A DNA stretch of 64,000 bases from Bursaphelenchus xylophilus (taxonomy: Eukaryota > Nematoda > Chromadorea > Rhabditida > Aphelenchoididae): contig CAJFCV020000001.1 in NCBI GenBank assembly GCA_904066235.2, forward strand, positions 11,651,291 through 11,715,290, written 5' to 3'. The notes under the pieces are model-generated. The model was not told the DNA's origin. It saw only the letters and a program-made list of their open reading frames with translations, and searched no databases. The position numbers were made by a program, and so were the translations under genes. Shown here piece by piece: positions 36,161 to 49,580 of the stretch (position 1 is its first letter; each line of letters opens with the position of its first letter).

Positions 36161-38240
36161 TGTCTTGTCAATTCACTCCGTCATCACTAATTCACTTTTT
36201 TTTAAAACCGGTGTCTAGTATAATATCAGAGTTTTTCGCCCAGTGTCGGCGTAGTTTGATTCCAAAAATGCTGAAACTTGCCATGCTAAAATCTCAGGCG
36301 ATTAGCTTTCGAATGGTGTATGTCTTGTCAATTGACTCCGTCATCACTAATTCACCTTTTTTCAAAACCGGTGTCTAGTATAATATCAGAGTGTTTCGCC
36401 CAGTGTGGGCGTAGTTTGATTCCAAAAATGCTGAAACTTGCCATGCTAAAATCTTAGGAGGTTACCTTTCGAATGGTGTATGTCTTGTCAATTCACTCCG
36501 TCATCACTAATTCACCTTTTTTCAAAACCGGTGTCTAGTATAATATCAGAGTGTTTCGCCCAGTGTGGGCGTAGTTTGTTTCCAAAAAAGCTGAAACTTG
36601 CCATGCTAAAATCTCAGGCGATTAGCTTTCGAATGGTGTATGTCTTGTCAATTGACTCCGTCATCACTAATTCACTTTTTTTTAAAACCGGTGTCTAGTA
36701 TAATATCAGAGTTTTTCGCCCAGTGTCGGCGTAGTTTGTTTCCAAAAAAGCTGAAACTTGCCATGCTAAAATCTTAGGAGGTTACCTTTCGAATGGTGTA
36801 TGTCTTGTCAATTCACTCCGTCATCACTAATTCACTTTTTTTTAAAACCGGTGTCTAGTATAATATCAGAGTTTTTCGCCCAGTGTCGGCGTAGTTTGAT
36901 TCCAAAAATGCTGAAACTTGCCATGCTAAAATCTCAGGCGATTAGCTTTCGAATGGTGTATGTCTTGTCAATTGACTCCGTCATCACTAATTCACCTTTT
37001 TTCAAAACCGGTGTCTAGTATAATATCAGAGTGTTTCGCCCAGTGTGGGCGTAGTTTGATTCCAAAAATGCTGAAACTTGCCATGCTAAAATCTTAGGAG
37101 GTTACCTTTCGAATGGTGTATGTCTTGTCAATTCACTCCGTCATCACTAATTCACCTTTTTTCAAAACCGGTGTCTAGTATAATATCAGAGTGTTTCGCC
37201 CAGTGTGGGCGTAGTTTGATTCCAAAAATGCTGAAACTTGCCATGCTAAAATCTTAGGAGGTTACCTTTCGAATGGTGTATGTCTTGTCAATTCACTCCG
37301 TCATCACTAATTCACCTTTTTTCAAAACCGGTGTCTAGTATAATATCAGAGTGTTTCGCCCAGTGTGGGCGTAGTTTGATTCCAAAAATGCTGAAACTTG
37401 CCATGCTAAAATCTTAGGAGGTTACCTTTCGAATGGTGTATGTCTTGTCAATTCACTCCGTCATCACTAATTCACCTTTTTTCAAAACCGGTGTCTAGTA
37501 TAATATCAGAGTGTTTCGCCCAGTGTGGGCGTAGTTTGATTCCAAAAATGCTGAAACTTGCCATGCTAAAATCTTAGGAGGTTACCTTTCGAATGGTGTA
37601 TGTCTTGTCAATTCACTCCGTCATCACTAATTCACCTTTTTTCAAAACCGGTGTCTAGTATAATATCAGAGTGTTTCGCCCAGTGTGGGCGTAGTTTGAT
37701 TCCAAAAATGCTGAAACTTGCCATGCTAAAATCGCAGGCGATTAGCTTTCGAATGGTGTATGTCTTGTCAATTCACTCCGTCATCACTAATTCACTTTTT
37801 TAAAACCGGTGTCTAGTATAATATCAGAGTGTTTCGCCCAGTGTGGGCGTAGTTTGATTCCAAAAATGCTGAAACTTGCCATGCTAAAATCGCAGGCGAT
37901 TAGCTTTCGAATGGTGTATGTCTTGTCAATTCACTCCGTCATCACTAATTCACCTTTTTTCAAAACCGGTGTCTAGTATAATATCAGAGTGTTTCGCCCA
38001 GTGTGGGCGTAGTTTGATTCCAAAAATGCTGAAACTTGCCATGCTAAAATCGCAGGCGATTAGCTTTCGAATGGTGTATGTCTTGTCAATTCACTCCGTC
38101 ATCACTAATTCACCTTTTTTCAAAACCGGTGTCTAGTATAATATCAGAGTGTTTCGCCCAGTGTGGGCGTAGTTTGATTCCAAAAATGCTGAAACTTGCC
38201 ATGCTAAAATCTTAGGAGGTTACCTTTCGAATGGTGTATG
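36160..38240 (+). repeat. 4-monomer HOR (640 bp), then uniform monomers
   Basis: Monomers starting near 36,158 and 36,798 are equivalent, 640 bp apart. The unit combines 'cagtgtcggcg', 'tgtcaattgactcc' and 'tttgtttccaaaaaagctg'. From about 37,120 four 'cttaggaggttacc' monomers lead into 'cgcaggcgattagc' ones. About 36,800-37,750 is repeated at 44,465-45,415, offset 7,665 bp. Confidence 0.82.
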
Positions 38241-40520
38241 TCTTGTCAATTCACTCCGTCATCACTAATTCACCTTTTTTCAAAACCGGTGTCTAGTATA
38301 ATATCAGAGTGTTTCGCCCAGTGTGGGCGTAGTTTGATTCCAAAAATGCTGAAACTTGCCATGCTAAAATCGCAGGCGATTAGCTTTCGAATGGTGTATG
38401 TCTTGTCAATTCACTCCGTCATCACTAATTCACTTTTTTTAAAACCGGTGTCTAGTATAATATCAGAGTGTTTCGCCCAGTGTGGGCGTAGTTTGATTCC
38501 AAAAATGCTGAAACTTGCCATGCTAAAATCGCAGGCGATTAGCTTTCGAATGGTGTATGTCTTGTCAATTCACTCCGTCATCACTAATTCACTTTTTTTA
38601 AAACCGGTGTCTAGTATAATATCAGAGTGTTTCGCCCAGTGTGGGCGTAGTTTGATTCCAAAAATGCTGAAACTTGCCATGCTAAAATCGCAGGCGATTA
38701 GCTTTCGAATGGTGTATGTCTTGTCAATTCACTCCGTCATCACTAATTCACCTTTTTTCAAAACCGGTGTCTAGTATAATATCAGAGTGTTTCGCCCAGT
38801 GTGGGCGTAGTTTGATTCCAAAAATGCTGAAACTTGCCATGCTAAAATCGCAGGCGATTAGCTTTCGAATGGTGTATGTCTTGTCAATTCACTCCGTCAT
38901 CACTAATTCACTTTTTTTAAAACCGGTGTCTAGTATAATATCAGAGTTTTTCGCCCAGTGTGGGCGTAGTTTGATTCCAAAAATGCTGAAACTTGCCATG
39001 CTAAAATCTCAGGCGATTAGCTTTCGAATGGTGTATGTCTTGTCAATTGACTCCGTCATCACTAATTCACTTTTTTTAAAACCGGTGTCTAGTATAATAT
39101 CAGAGTTTTTCGCCCAGTGTCGGCGTAGTTTGATTCCAAAAATGCTGAAACTTGCCATGCTAAAATCTCAGGCGATTAGCTTTCGAATAATGTACGTCTT
39201 GTCAATTCACTCCGTCATCACTAATTCACCTTTTTTCAAAACCGGTGTCTAGTATAATATCAGAGTGTTTCGCCCAGCGTGGGCGTAGTTTGATTCCAAA
39301 AATGCTGAAACTTGCCATGCTAAAATCTCAGGCGATTAGCTTTCGAATGGTGTATGTCTTGTCAATTCACTCCTTCATCACTAATTCACTTTTTTTAAAA
39401 CCGGTGTCTAGTATAATATCAGAGTTTTTCGCCCAGTGTCGGCGTAGTTTGTTTCCAAAAAAGCTGAAACTTGCCATGCTAAAATCTCAGGCGATTAGCT
39501 TTCGAATGGTGTATGTCTTGTCAATTCACTCCTTCATCACTAATTCACTTTTTTTTAAAACCGGTGTCTAGGATAATATCAGAGTGTTTGGCCTCGGGCG
39601 GGCGTAATCTGATCCCAAAAAAGCTGACAATTGCCGTGGTAAAATCTCAGGCGATTAGCTTTCGAATGGTGTATGTCTTGTCAATTCACTCCTTCATCAC
39701 TAATTCACTTTTTTTTAAAACCGGTGTCTAGTATAATATCAGAGTTTTTCGCCCAGTGTGGGCGTAGTTTGATTCCAAAAATGCTGAAACTTGCCATGCT
39801 AAAATCTCAGGCGATTAGCTTTCGAATGGTGTATGTCTTGTCAATTCACTCCGTCATCACTAATTCACTTTTTTTTAAAACCGGTGTCTAGTATAATATC
39901 AGAGTTTTTCGCCCAGTGTCGGCGTAGTTTGTTTCCAAAAAAGCTGAAACTTGCCATGCTAAAATCTCAGGCGATTAGCTTTCGAATGGTGTATGTCTTG
40001 TCAATTCACTCCGTCATCACTAATTCACCTTTTTTCAAAACCGGTGTCTAGTATAATATCAGAGTGTTTCGCCCAGTGTGGGCGTAGTTTGATTCCAAAA
40101 ATGCTGAAACTTGCCATGCTAAAATCTTAGGAGGTTACCTTTCGAATGGTGTATGTCTTGTCAATTCACTCCGTCATCACTAATTCACCTTTTTTCAAAA
40201 CCGGTGTCTAGTATAATATCAGAGTGTTTCGCCCAGTGTGGGCGTAGTTTGATTCCAAAAATGCTGAAACTTGCCATGCTAAAATCTTAGGAGGTTACCT
40301 TTCGAATGGTGTATGTCTTGTCAATTCACTCCGTCATCACTAATTCACCTTTTTTCAAAACCGGTGTCTAGTATAATATCAGAGTGTTTCGCCCAGCGTG
40401 GGCGTAGTTTGATTCCAAAAATGCTGAAACTTGCCATGCTAAAATCTCAGGCGATTAGCTTTCGAATAATGTACGTCTTGTCAATTCACTCCGTCATCAC
40501 TAATTCACCTTTTTTTTAAA
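38240..40520 (+). repeat. Segmental duplication, copy A
   Basis: Monomers at 38,716-40,500 match 45,584-47,380 in the same order at an offset of 6,868-6,869 bp: the run of 159-bp 'cgcaggcg' monomers, 'cgaataatgtacg' (39,185), 'cagcgtgggcg', the strongly diverged monomer at 39,511, and the 'cagcgtgggcg' copy starting near 40,311. Visible differences are few: 8 T versus 7 T near 39,710, 'ttcgaatgg' versus 'ttggaatgg' near 39,820, and 'caattcactccg' versus 'caattgactccg' in the next monomer. Confidence 0.85.
39511..39670 (+). repeat. Strongly diverged monomer, copy 1
   Basis: Carries linked changes: 'ctaggataatatc' for 'ctagtataatatc', 'gtgtttggcctcgggcgggcg', 'taatctgatccc', 'agctgacaattgccgtgg'. 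No other monomer in the window has this set except the three copies at 40,952, 46,380 and 51,174. Confidence 0.88.
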
Positions 40521-41750
40521 ACCGGTGTCTAGTATAATATCAGAGTTTTTCGCCCAGTGTCGGCGTAGTTTGATTCCAAAAATGCTGAAACTTGCCATGC
40601 TAAAATCTCAGGCGATTAGCTTTCGAATAATGTACGTCTTGTCAATTCACTCCGTCATCACTAATTCACCTTTTTTCAAAACCGGTGTCTAGTATAATAT
40701 CAGAGTGTTTCGCCCAGCGTGGGCGTAGTTTGATTCCAAAAATGCTGAAACTTGCCATGCTAAAATCTCAGGCGATTAGCTTTCGAATGGTGTATGTCTT
40801 GTCAATTCACTCCTTCATCACTAATTCACTTTTTTTTAAAACCGGTGTCTAGTATAATATCAGAGTTTTTCGCCCAGTGTCGGCGTAGTTTGTTTCCAAA
40901 AAAGCTGAAACTTGCCATGCTAAAATCTCAGGCGATTAGCTTTCGAATGGTGTATGTCTTGTCAATTCACTCCTTCATCACTAATTCACTTTTTTTTAAA
41001 ACCGGTGTCTAGGATAATATCAGAGTGTTTGGCCTCGGGCGGGCGTAATCTGATCCCAAAAAAGCTGACAATTGCCGTGGTAAAATCTCAGGCGATTAGC
41101 TTTCGAATGGTGTATGTCTTGTCAATTCACTCCTTCATCACTAATTCACTTTTTTTAAAACCGGTGTCTAGTATAATATCAGAGTTTTTCGCCCAGTGTG
41201 GGCGTAGTTTGATTCCAAAAATGCTGAAACTTGCCATGCTAAAATCTCAGGCGATTAGCTTTCGAATGGTGTATGTCTTGTCAATTCACTCCGTCATCAC
41301 TAATTCACTTTTTTTAAAACCGGTGTCTAGTATAATATCAGAGTTTTTCGCCCAGTGTCGGCGTAGTTTGTTTCCAAAAAAGCTGAAACTTGCCATGCTA
41401 AAATCTCAGGCGATTAGCTTTCGAATGGTGTATGTCTTGTCAATTCACTCCGTCATCACTAATTCACCTTTTTTCAAAACCGGTGTCTAGTATAATATCA
41501 GAGTGTTTCGCCCAGTGTGGGCGTAGTTTGATTCCAAAAATGCTGAAACTTGCCATGCTAAAATCTTAGGAGGTTACCTTTCGAATGGTGTATGTCTTGT
41601 CAATTCACTCCGTCATCACTAATTCACCTTTTTTCAAAACCGGTGTCTAGTATAATATCAGAGTGTTTCGCCCAGTGTGGGCGTAGTTTGATTCCAAAAA
41701 TGCTGAAACTTGCCATGCTAAAATCTTAGGAGGTTACCTTTCGAATGGTG
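40520..41750 (+). repeat. Repeat of the 39.2-40.3 kb block at 1,441 bp
   Basis: The order 'cgaataatgtacg', 'cagcgtgggcg', 'cagtgtcggcg' with 'tttgtttcc', diverged monomer, then two monomers with 'cagagtttttcgccc' repeats that of 39,185-40,310. The offset is about 1,441 bp (nine monomers), judged from the diverged monomers at 39,511 and 40,952. Confidence 0.83.
40952..41111 (+). repeat. Strongly diverged monomer, copy 2
   Basis: Same linked variant set as the copy at 39,511, with 'ctaggataatatc' near 41,010 and 'agctgacaattgccgtgg' near 41,063. I see no difference between copies 1 and 2 within the diagnostic part. Confidence 0.88.
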
Positions 41751-43190
41751 TATGTCTTGTCAATTCACTCCGTCATCACTAATTCACCTTTTTTCAAAAC
41801 CGGTGTCTAGTATAATATCAGAGTGTTTCGCCCAGCGTGGGCGTAGTTTGATTCCAAAAATGCTGAAACTTGCCATGCTAAAATCTCAGGCGATTAGCTT
41901 TCGAATAATGTACGTCTTGTCAATTCACTCCGTCATCACTAATTCACCTTTTTTCAAAACCGGTGTCTAGTATAATATCAGAGTGTTTCGCCCAGCGTGG
42001 GCGTAGTTTGATTCCAAAAATGCTGAAACTTGCCATGCTAAAATCTCAGGCGATTAGCTTTCGAATAATGTACGTCTTGTCAATTCACTCCGTCATCACT
42101 AATTCACCTTTTTTCAAAACCGGTGTCTAGTATAATATCAGAGTGTTTCGCCCAGTGTGGGCGTAGTTTGATTCCAAAAATGCTGAAACTTGCCATGCTA
42201 AAATCTCAGGCGATTAGCTTTCGAATGGTGTATGTCTTGTCAATTCACTCCGTCATCACTAATTCACCTTTTTTCAAAACCGGTGTCTAGTATAATATCA
42301 GAGTGTTTCGCCGAGTGTGGGCGTAGTTTGATTCCAAAAATGCTGAAACTTGCCATGCTAAAATCTTAGGAGGTTACCTTTCGAATGGTGTATGTCTTGT
42401 CAATTCACTCCGTCAACTAATTCACCTTTTTTCAAAACCGGTGTCTAGTATAATATCAGAGTGTTTCGCCCAGTGTGGGCGTAGTTTGATTCCAAAAATG
42501 CTGAAACTTGCCATGCTAAAATCTTAGGAGGTTACCTTTCGAATGGTGTATGTCTTGTCAATTCACTCCGTCATCACTAATTCACCTTTTTTCAAAACCG
42601 GTGTCTAGTATAATATCAGAGTGTTTCGCCCAGCGTGGGCGTAGTTTGATTCCAAAAATGCTGAAACTTGCCATGCTAAAATCTCAGGCGATTAGCTTTC
42701 GAATAATGTACGTCTTGTCAATTCACTCCGTCATCACTAATTCACCTTTTTTCAAAACCGGTGTCTAGTATAATATCAGAGTGTTTCGCCCAGCGTGGGC
42801 GTAGTTTGATTCCAAAAATGCTGAAACTTGCCATGCTAAAATCTCAGGCGATTAGCTTTCGAATAATGTACGTCTTGTCAATTCACTCCGTCATCACTAA
42901 TTCACCTTTTTTCAAAACCGGTGTCTAGTATAATATCAGAGTGTTTCGCCCAGCGTGGGCGTAGTTTGATTCCAAAAATGCTGAAACTTGCCATGCTAAA
43001 ATCTCAGGCGATTAGCTTTCGAATAATGTACGTCTTGTCAATTCACTCCGTCATCACTAATTCACCTTTTTTCAAAACCGGTGTCTAGTATAATATCAGA
43101 GTGTTTCGCCCAGCGTGGGCGTAGTTTGATTCCAAAAATGCTGAAACTTGCCATGCTAAAATCTCAGGCGATTAGCTTTCGAATGGTGTA
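41750..43190 (+). repeat. 'cgaataatgtacg' module with 3-bp deletion, copy 1
   Basis: Nine monomers: 'cagcgtgggcg' copies ending 'cgaataatgtacg', one 'cgccgagtgtgggcg' monomer (42,311), one with 'ccgtcaactaattc' (42,411; three bases lost from 'gtcatcactaat'), then more 'cagcgtgggcg' copies. The same order, including the 3-bp deletion, occurs at 49,579-51,010 (offset 7,827 bp) and, shortened, at 47,180-48,295. Confidence 0.86.
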
Positions 43191-45265
43191 TGTCTTGTCA
43201 ATTGACTCCGTCATCACTAATTCACTTTTTTTAAAACCGGTGTCTAGTATAATATCAGAGTTTTTCGCCCAGTGTCGGCGTAGTTTGTTTCCAAAAAAGC
43301 TGAAACTTGCCATGCTAAAATCTCAGGCGATTAGCTTTCGAATGGTGTATGTCTTGTCAATTCACTCCGTCATCACTAATTCACCTTTTTTCAAAACCGG
43401 TGTCTAGTATAATATCAGAGTGTTTCGCCCAGTGTGGGCGTAGTTTGATTCCAAAAATGCTGAAACTTGCCATGCTAAAATCTTAGGAGGTTACCTTTCG
43501 AATGGTGTATGTCTTGTCAATTCACTCCGTCATCACTAATTCACCTTTTTTCAAAACCGGTGTCTAGTATAATATCAGAGTGTTTCGCCCAGTGTGGGCG
43601 TAGTTTGATTCCAAAAATGCTGAAACTTGCCATGCTAAAATCTTAGGAGGTTACCTTTCGAATGGTGTATGTCTTGTCAATTCACTCCGTCATCACTAAT
43701 TCACTTTTTTTAAAACCGGTGTCTAGTATAATATCAGAGTTTTTCGCCCAGTGTCGGCGTAGTTTGATTCCAAAAATGCTGAAACTTGCCATGCTAAAAT
43801 CTCAGGCGATTAGCTTTCGAATGGTGTATGTCTTGTCAATTGACTCCGTCATCACTAATTCACCTTTTTTCAAAACCGGTGTCTAGTATAATATCAGAGT
43901 GTTTCGCCCAGTGTCGGCGTAGTTTGTTTCCAAAAAAGCTGAAACTTGCCATGCTAAAATCTTAGGAGGTTACCTTTCGAATGGTGTATGTCTTGTCAAT
44001 TCACTCCGTCATCACTAATTCACTTTTTTTAAAACCGGTGTCTAGTATAATATCAGAGTTTTTCGCCCAGTGTCGGCGTAGTTTGATTCCAAAAATGCTG
44101 AAACTTGCCATGCTAAAATCTCAGGCGATTAGCTTTCGAATGGTGTATGTCTTGTCAATTGACTCCGTCATCACTAATTCACCTTTTTTCAAAACCGGTG
44201 TCTAGTATAATATCAGAGTTTTTCGCCCAGTGTGGGCGTAGTTTGATTCCAAAAATGCTGAAACTTGCCATGCTAAAATCTCAGGCGATTAGCTTTCGAA
44301 TGGTGTATGTCTTGTCAATTGACTCCGTCATCACTAATTCACTTTTTTTTAAAACCGGTGTCTAGTATAATATCAGAGTTTTTCGCCCAGTGTCGGCGTA
44401 GTTTGTTTCCAAAAAGCTGAAACTTGCCATGCTAAAATCTTAGGAGGTTACCTTTCGAATGGTGTATGTCTTGTCAATTCACTCCGTCATCACTAATTCA
44501 CTTTTTTTAAAACCGGTGTCTAGTATAATATCAGAGTTTTTCGCCCAGTGTCGGCGTAGTTTGATTCCAAAAATGCTGAAACTTGCCATGCTAAAATCTC
44601 AGGCGATTAGCTTTCGAATGGTGTATGTCTTGTCAATTGACTCCGTCATCACTAATTCACCTTTTTTCAAAACCGGTGTCTAGTATAATATCAGAGTGTT
44701 TCGCCCAGTGTGGGCGTAGTTTGATTCCAAAAATGCTGAAACTTGCCATGCTAAAATCTTAGGAGGTTACCTTTCGAATGGTGTATGTCTTGTCAATTCA
44801 CTCCGTCATCACTAATTCACCTTTTTTCAAAACCGGTGTCTAGTATAATATCAGAGTGTTTCGCCCAGTGTGGGCGTAGTTTGATTCCAAAAATGCTGAA
44901 ACTTGCCATGCTAAAATCTTAGGAGGTTACCTTTCGAATGGTGTATGTCTTGTCAATTCACTCCGTCATCACTAATTCACCTTTTTTCAAAACCGGTGTC
45001 TAGTATAATATCAGAGTGTTTCGCCCAGTGTGGGCGTAGTTTGATTCCAAAAATGCTGAAACTTGCCATGCTAAAATCTTAGGAGGTTACCTTTCGAATG
45101 GTGTATGTCTTGTCAATTCACTCCGTCATCACTAATTCACCTTTTTTCAAAACCGGTGTCTAGTATAATATCAGAGTGTTTCGCCCAGTGTGGGCGTAGT
45201 TTGATTCCAAAAATGCTGAAACTTGCCATGCTAAAATCTTAGGAGGTTACCTTTCGAATGGTGTA
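43190..45265 (+). repeat. 'ttgactcc' and 'tcggcg' monomers, then uniform ones
   Basis: Equivalent monomers start near 43,660, 43,979 and 44,457 (spacings 319 and 478 bp), combining 'cagtgtcggcg' and 'tgtcaattgactcc', as at 36.2-37.0 kb. A monomer near 44,400 has 'tttccaaaaagctg', one A short. From 44,684 four 'cttaggaggttacc' monomers follow, mirroring 37,020-37,600 at 7,665 bp offset. Confidence 0.82.
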
Positions 45266-47180
45266 TGTCTTGTCAATTCACTCCGTCATCACTAATTCAC
45301 CTTTTTTCAAAACCGGTGTCTAGTATAATATCAGAGTGTTTCGCCCAGTGTGGGCGTAGTTTGATTCCAAAAATGCTGAAACTTGCCATGCTAAAATCGC
45401 AGGCGATTAGCTTTCGAATGGTGTATGTCTTGTCAATTCACTCCGTCATCACTAATTCACTTTTTTTAAAACCGGTGTCTAGTATAATATCAGAGTGTTT
45501 CGCCCAGTGTGGGCGTAGTTTGATTCCAAAAATGCTGAAACTTGCCATGCTAAAATCGCAGGCGATTAGCTTTCGAATGGTGTATGTCTTGTCAATTCAC
45601 TCCGTCATCACTAATTCACCTTTTTTCAAAACCGGTGTCTAGTATAATATCAGAGTGTTTCGCCCAGTGTGGGCGTAGTTTGATTCCAAAAATGCTGAAA
45701 CTTGCCATGCTAAAATCGCAGGCGATTAGCTTTCGAATGGTGTATGTCTTGTCAATTCACTCCGTCATCACTAATTCACTTTTTTTAAAACCGGTGTCTA
45801 GTATAATATCAGAGTTTTTCGCCCAGTGTGGGCGTAGTTTGATTCCAAAAATGCTGAAACTTGCCATGCTAAAATCTCAGGCGATTAGCTTTCGAATGGT
45901 GTATGTCTTGTCAATTGACTCCGTCATCACTAATTCACTTTTTTTAAAACCGGTGTCTAGTATAATATCAGAGTTTTTCGCCCAGTGTCGGCGTAGTTTG
46001 ATTCCAAAAATGCTGAAACTTGCCATGCTAAAATCTCAGGCGATTAGCTTTCGAATAATGTACGTCTTGTCAATTCACTCCGTCATCACTAATTCACCTT
46101 TTTTCAAAACCGGTGTCTAGTATAATATCAGAGTGTTTCGCCCAGCGTGGGCGTAGTTTGATTCCAAAAATGCTGAAACTTGCCATGCTAAAATCTCAGG
46201 CGATTAGCTTTCGAATGGTGTATGTCTTGTCAATTCACTCCTTCATCACTAATTCACTTTTTTTTAAAACCGGTGTCTAGTATAATATCAGAGTTTTTCG
46301 CCCAGTGTCGGCGTAGTTTGTTTCCAAAAAAGCTGAAACTTGCCATGCTAAAATCTCAGGCGATTAGCTTTCGAATGGTGTATGTCTTGTCAATTCACTC
46401 CTTCATCACTAATTCACTTTTTTTTAAAACCGGTGTCTAGGATAATATCAGAGTGTTTGGCCTCGGGCGGGCGTAATCTGATCCCAAAAAAGCTGACAAT
46501 TGCCGTGGTAAAATCTCAGGCGATTAGCTTTCGAATGGTGTATGTCTTGTCAATTCACTCCTTCATCACTAATTCACTTTTTTTAAAACCGGTGTCTAGT
46601 ATAATATCAGAGTTTTTCGCCCAGTGTGGGCGTAGTTTGATTCCAAAAATGCTGAAACTTGCCATGCTAAAATCTCAGGCGATTAGCTTTGGAATGGTGT
46701 ATGTCTTGTCAATTGACTCCGTCATCACTAATTCACTTTTTTTTAAAACCGGTGTCTAGTATAATATCAGAGTTTTTCGCCCAGTGTCGGCGTAGTTTGT
46801 TTCCAAAAAAGCTGAAACTTGCCATGCTAAAATCTCAGGCGATTAGCTTTCGAATGGTGTATGTCTTGTCAATTCACTCCGTCATCACTAATTCACCTTT
46901 TTTCAAAACCGGTGTCTAGTATAATATCAGAGTGTTTCGCCCAGTGTGGGCGTAGTTTGATTCCAAAAATGCTGAAACTTGCCATGCTAAAATCTTAGGA
47001 GGTTACCTTTCGAATGGTGTATGTCTTGTCAATTCACTCCGTCATCACTAATTCACCTTTTTTCAAAACCGGTGTCTAGTATAATATCAGAGTGTTTCGC
47101 CCAGTGTGGGCGTAGTTTGATTCCAAAAATGCTGAAACTTGCCATGCTAAAATCTTAGGAGGTTACCTTTCGAATGGTGT
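45265..47180 (+). repeat. Segmental duplication, copy B
   Basis: Partner of 38,240-40,520. From 44,465 to 45,584 is 1,119 bp, whereas the equivalent points in copy A (36,800 to 38,716) are 1,916 bp apart. Copy B is thus shorter by 797 bp, which is five monomers, and the offset shifts from 7,665 to 6,868 bp. After that the two copies run in parallel to about 47,380. Confidence 0.85.
46380..46539 (+). repeat. Strongly diverged monomer, copy 3
   Basis: Same linked variants as copies 1 and 2, at the position predicted by the 6,869-bp duplication offset from copy 1. Confidence 0.88.
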
Positions 47181-49580
47181 ATGTCTTGTCAATTCACTCC
47201 GTCATCACTAATTCACCTTTTTTCAAAACCGGTGTCTAGTATAATATCAGAGTGTTTCGCCCAGCGTGGGCGTAGTTTGATTCCAAAAATGCTGAAACTT
47301 GCCATGCTAAAATCTCAGGCGATTAGCTTTCGAATAATGTACGTCTTGTCAATTCACTCCGTCATCACTAATTCACCTTTTTTCAAAACCGGTGTCTAGT
47401 ATAATATCAGAGTGTTTCGCCGAGTGTGGGCGTAGTTTGATTCCAAAAATGCTGAAACTTGCCATGCTAAAATCTTAGGAGGTTACCTTTCGAATGGTGT
47501 ATGTCTTGTCAATTCACTCCGTCAACTAATTCACCTTTTTTCAAAACCGGTGTCTAGTATAATATCAGAGTGTTTCGCCCAGTGTGGGCGTAGTTTGATT
47601 CCAAAAATGCTGAAACTTGCCATGCTAAAATCTTAGGAGGTTACCTTTCGAATGGTGTATGTCTTGTCAATTCACTCCGTCATCACTAATTCACCTTTTT
47701 TCAAAACCGGTGTCTAGTATAATATCAGAGTGTTTCGCCCAGCGTGGGCGTAGTTTGATTCCAAAAATGCTGAAACTTGCCATGCTAAAATCTCAGGCGA
47801 TTAGCTTTCGAATAATGTACGTCTTGTCAATTCACTCCGTCATCACTAATTCACCTTTTTTCAAAACCGGTGTCTAGTATAATATCAGAGTGTTTCGCCC
47901 AGCGTGGGCGTAGTTTGATTCCAAAAATGCTGAAACTTGCCATGCTAAAATCTCAGGCGATTAGCTTTCGAATAATGTACGTCTTGTCAATTCACTCCGT
48001 CATCACTAATTCACCTTTTTTCAAAACCGGTGTCTAGTATAATATCAGAGTGTTTCGCCCAGTGTGGGCGTAGTTTGATTCCAAAAATGCTGAAACTTGC
48101 CATGCTAAAATCTCAGGCGATTAGCTTTCGAATAATGTACGTCTTGTCAATTCACTCCGTCATCACTAATTCACCTTTTTTCAAAACCGGTGTCTAGTAT
48201 AATATCAGAGTGTTTCGCCCAGCGTGGGCGTAGTTTGATTCCAAAAATGCTGAAACTTGCCATGCTAAAATCTCAGGCGATTAGCTTTCGAATGGTGTAT
48301 GTCTTGTCAATTGACTCCGTCATCACTAATTCACTTTTTTTTAAAACCGGTGTCTAGTATAATATCAGAGTTTTTCGCCCAGTGTCGGCGTAGTTTGTTT
48401 CCAAAAAAGCTGAAACTTGCCATGCTAAAATCTCAGGCGATTAGCTTTCGAATGATGTATGTCTTGTCAATTCACTCCGTCATCACTAATTCACCTTTTT
48501 TCAAAACCGGTGTCTAGTATAATATCAGAGTGTTTCGCCCAGTGTGGGCGTAGTTTGATTCCAAAAATGCTGAAACTTGCCATGCTAAAATCTTAGGAGG
48601 TTACCTTTCGAATGGTGTATGTCTTGTCAATTCACTCCGTCATCACTAATTCACCTTTTTTCAAAACCGGTGTCTAGTATAATATCAGAGTGTTTCGCCC
48701 AGTGTGGGCGTAGTTTGATTCCAAAAATGCTGAAACTTGCCATGCTAAAATCTTAGGAGGTTACCTTTCGAATGGTGTATGTCTTGTCAATTCACTCCGT
48801 CATCACTAATTCACCTTTTTTCAAAACCGGTGTCTAGTATAATATCAGAGTGTTTCGCCCAGCGTGGGCGTAGTTTGATTCCAAAAATGCTGAAACTTGC
48901 CATGCTAAAATCTCAGGCGATTAGCTTTCGAATAATGTACGTCTTGTCAATTCACTCCGTCATCACTAATTCACCTTTTTTCAAAACCGGTGTCTAGTAT
49001 AATATCAGAGTGTTTCGCCCAGTGTGGGCGTAGTTTGATTCCAAAAATGCTGAAACTTGCCATGCTAAAATCTTAGGAGGTTACCTTTCGAATGGTGTAT
49101 GTCTTGTCAATTCACTCCGTCATCACTAATTCACCTTTTTTCAAAACCGGTGTCTAGTATAATATCAGAGTGTTTCGCCCAGTGTGGGCGTAGTTTGATT
49201 CCAAAAATGCTGAAACTTGCCATGCTAAAATCTCAGGCGATTAGCTTTCGAATAATGTACGTCTTGTCAATTCACTCCGTCATCACTAATTCACCTTTTT
49301 TCAAAACCGGTGTCTAGTATAATATCAGAGTGTTTCGCCCAGTGTGGGCGTAGTTTGATTCCAAAAATGCTGAAACTTGCCATGCTAAAATCTTAGGAGG
49401 TTACCTTTCGAATGGTGTATGTCTTGTCAATTCACTCCGTCATCACTAATTCACCTTTTTTCAAAACCGGTGTCTAGTATAATATCAGAGTGTTTCGCCC
49501 AGTGTGGGCGTAGTTTGATTCCAAAAATGCTGAAACTTGCCATGCTAAAATCTTAGGAGGTTACCTTTCGAATGGTGTAT
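47180..49580 (+). repeat. 'cgaataatgtacg' module with 3-bp deletion, copy 2 (shortened)
   Basis: From the 'cagcgtgggcg' monomer starting near 47,179 to the monomer after the 3-bp deletion (47,657) is 478 bp; the same interval is 798 bp in copies 1 and 3. Two whole monomers are missing between the 'cgaataatgtacg' and 'cgccgagtg' copies. The shared 'gtcaactaat' is at 47,521, 5,109 bp after copy 1. From 48,530 to 49,580 'cttaggaggttacc' monomers alternate with 'cgaataatgtacg' ones. Confidence 0.86.
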
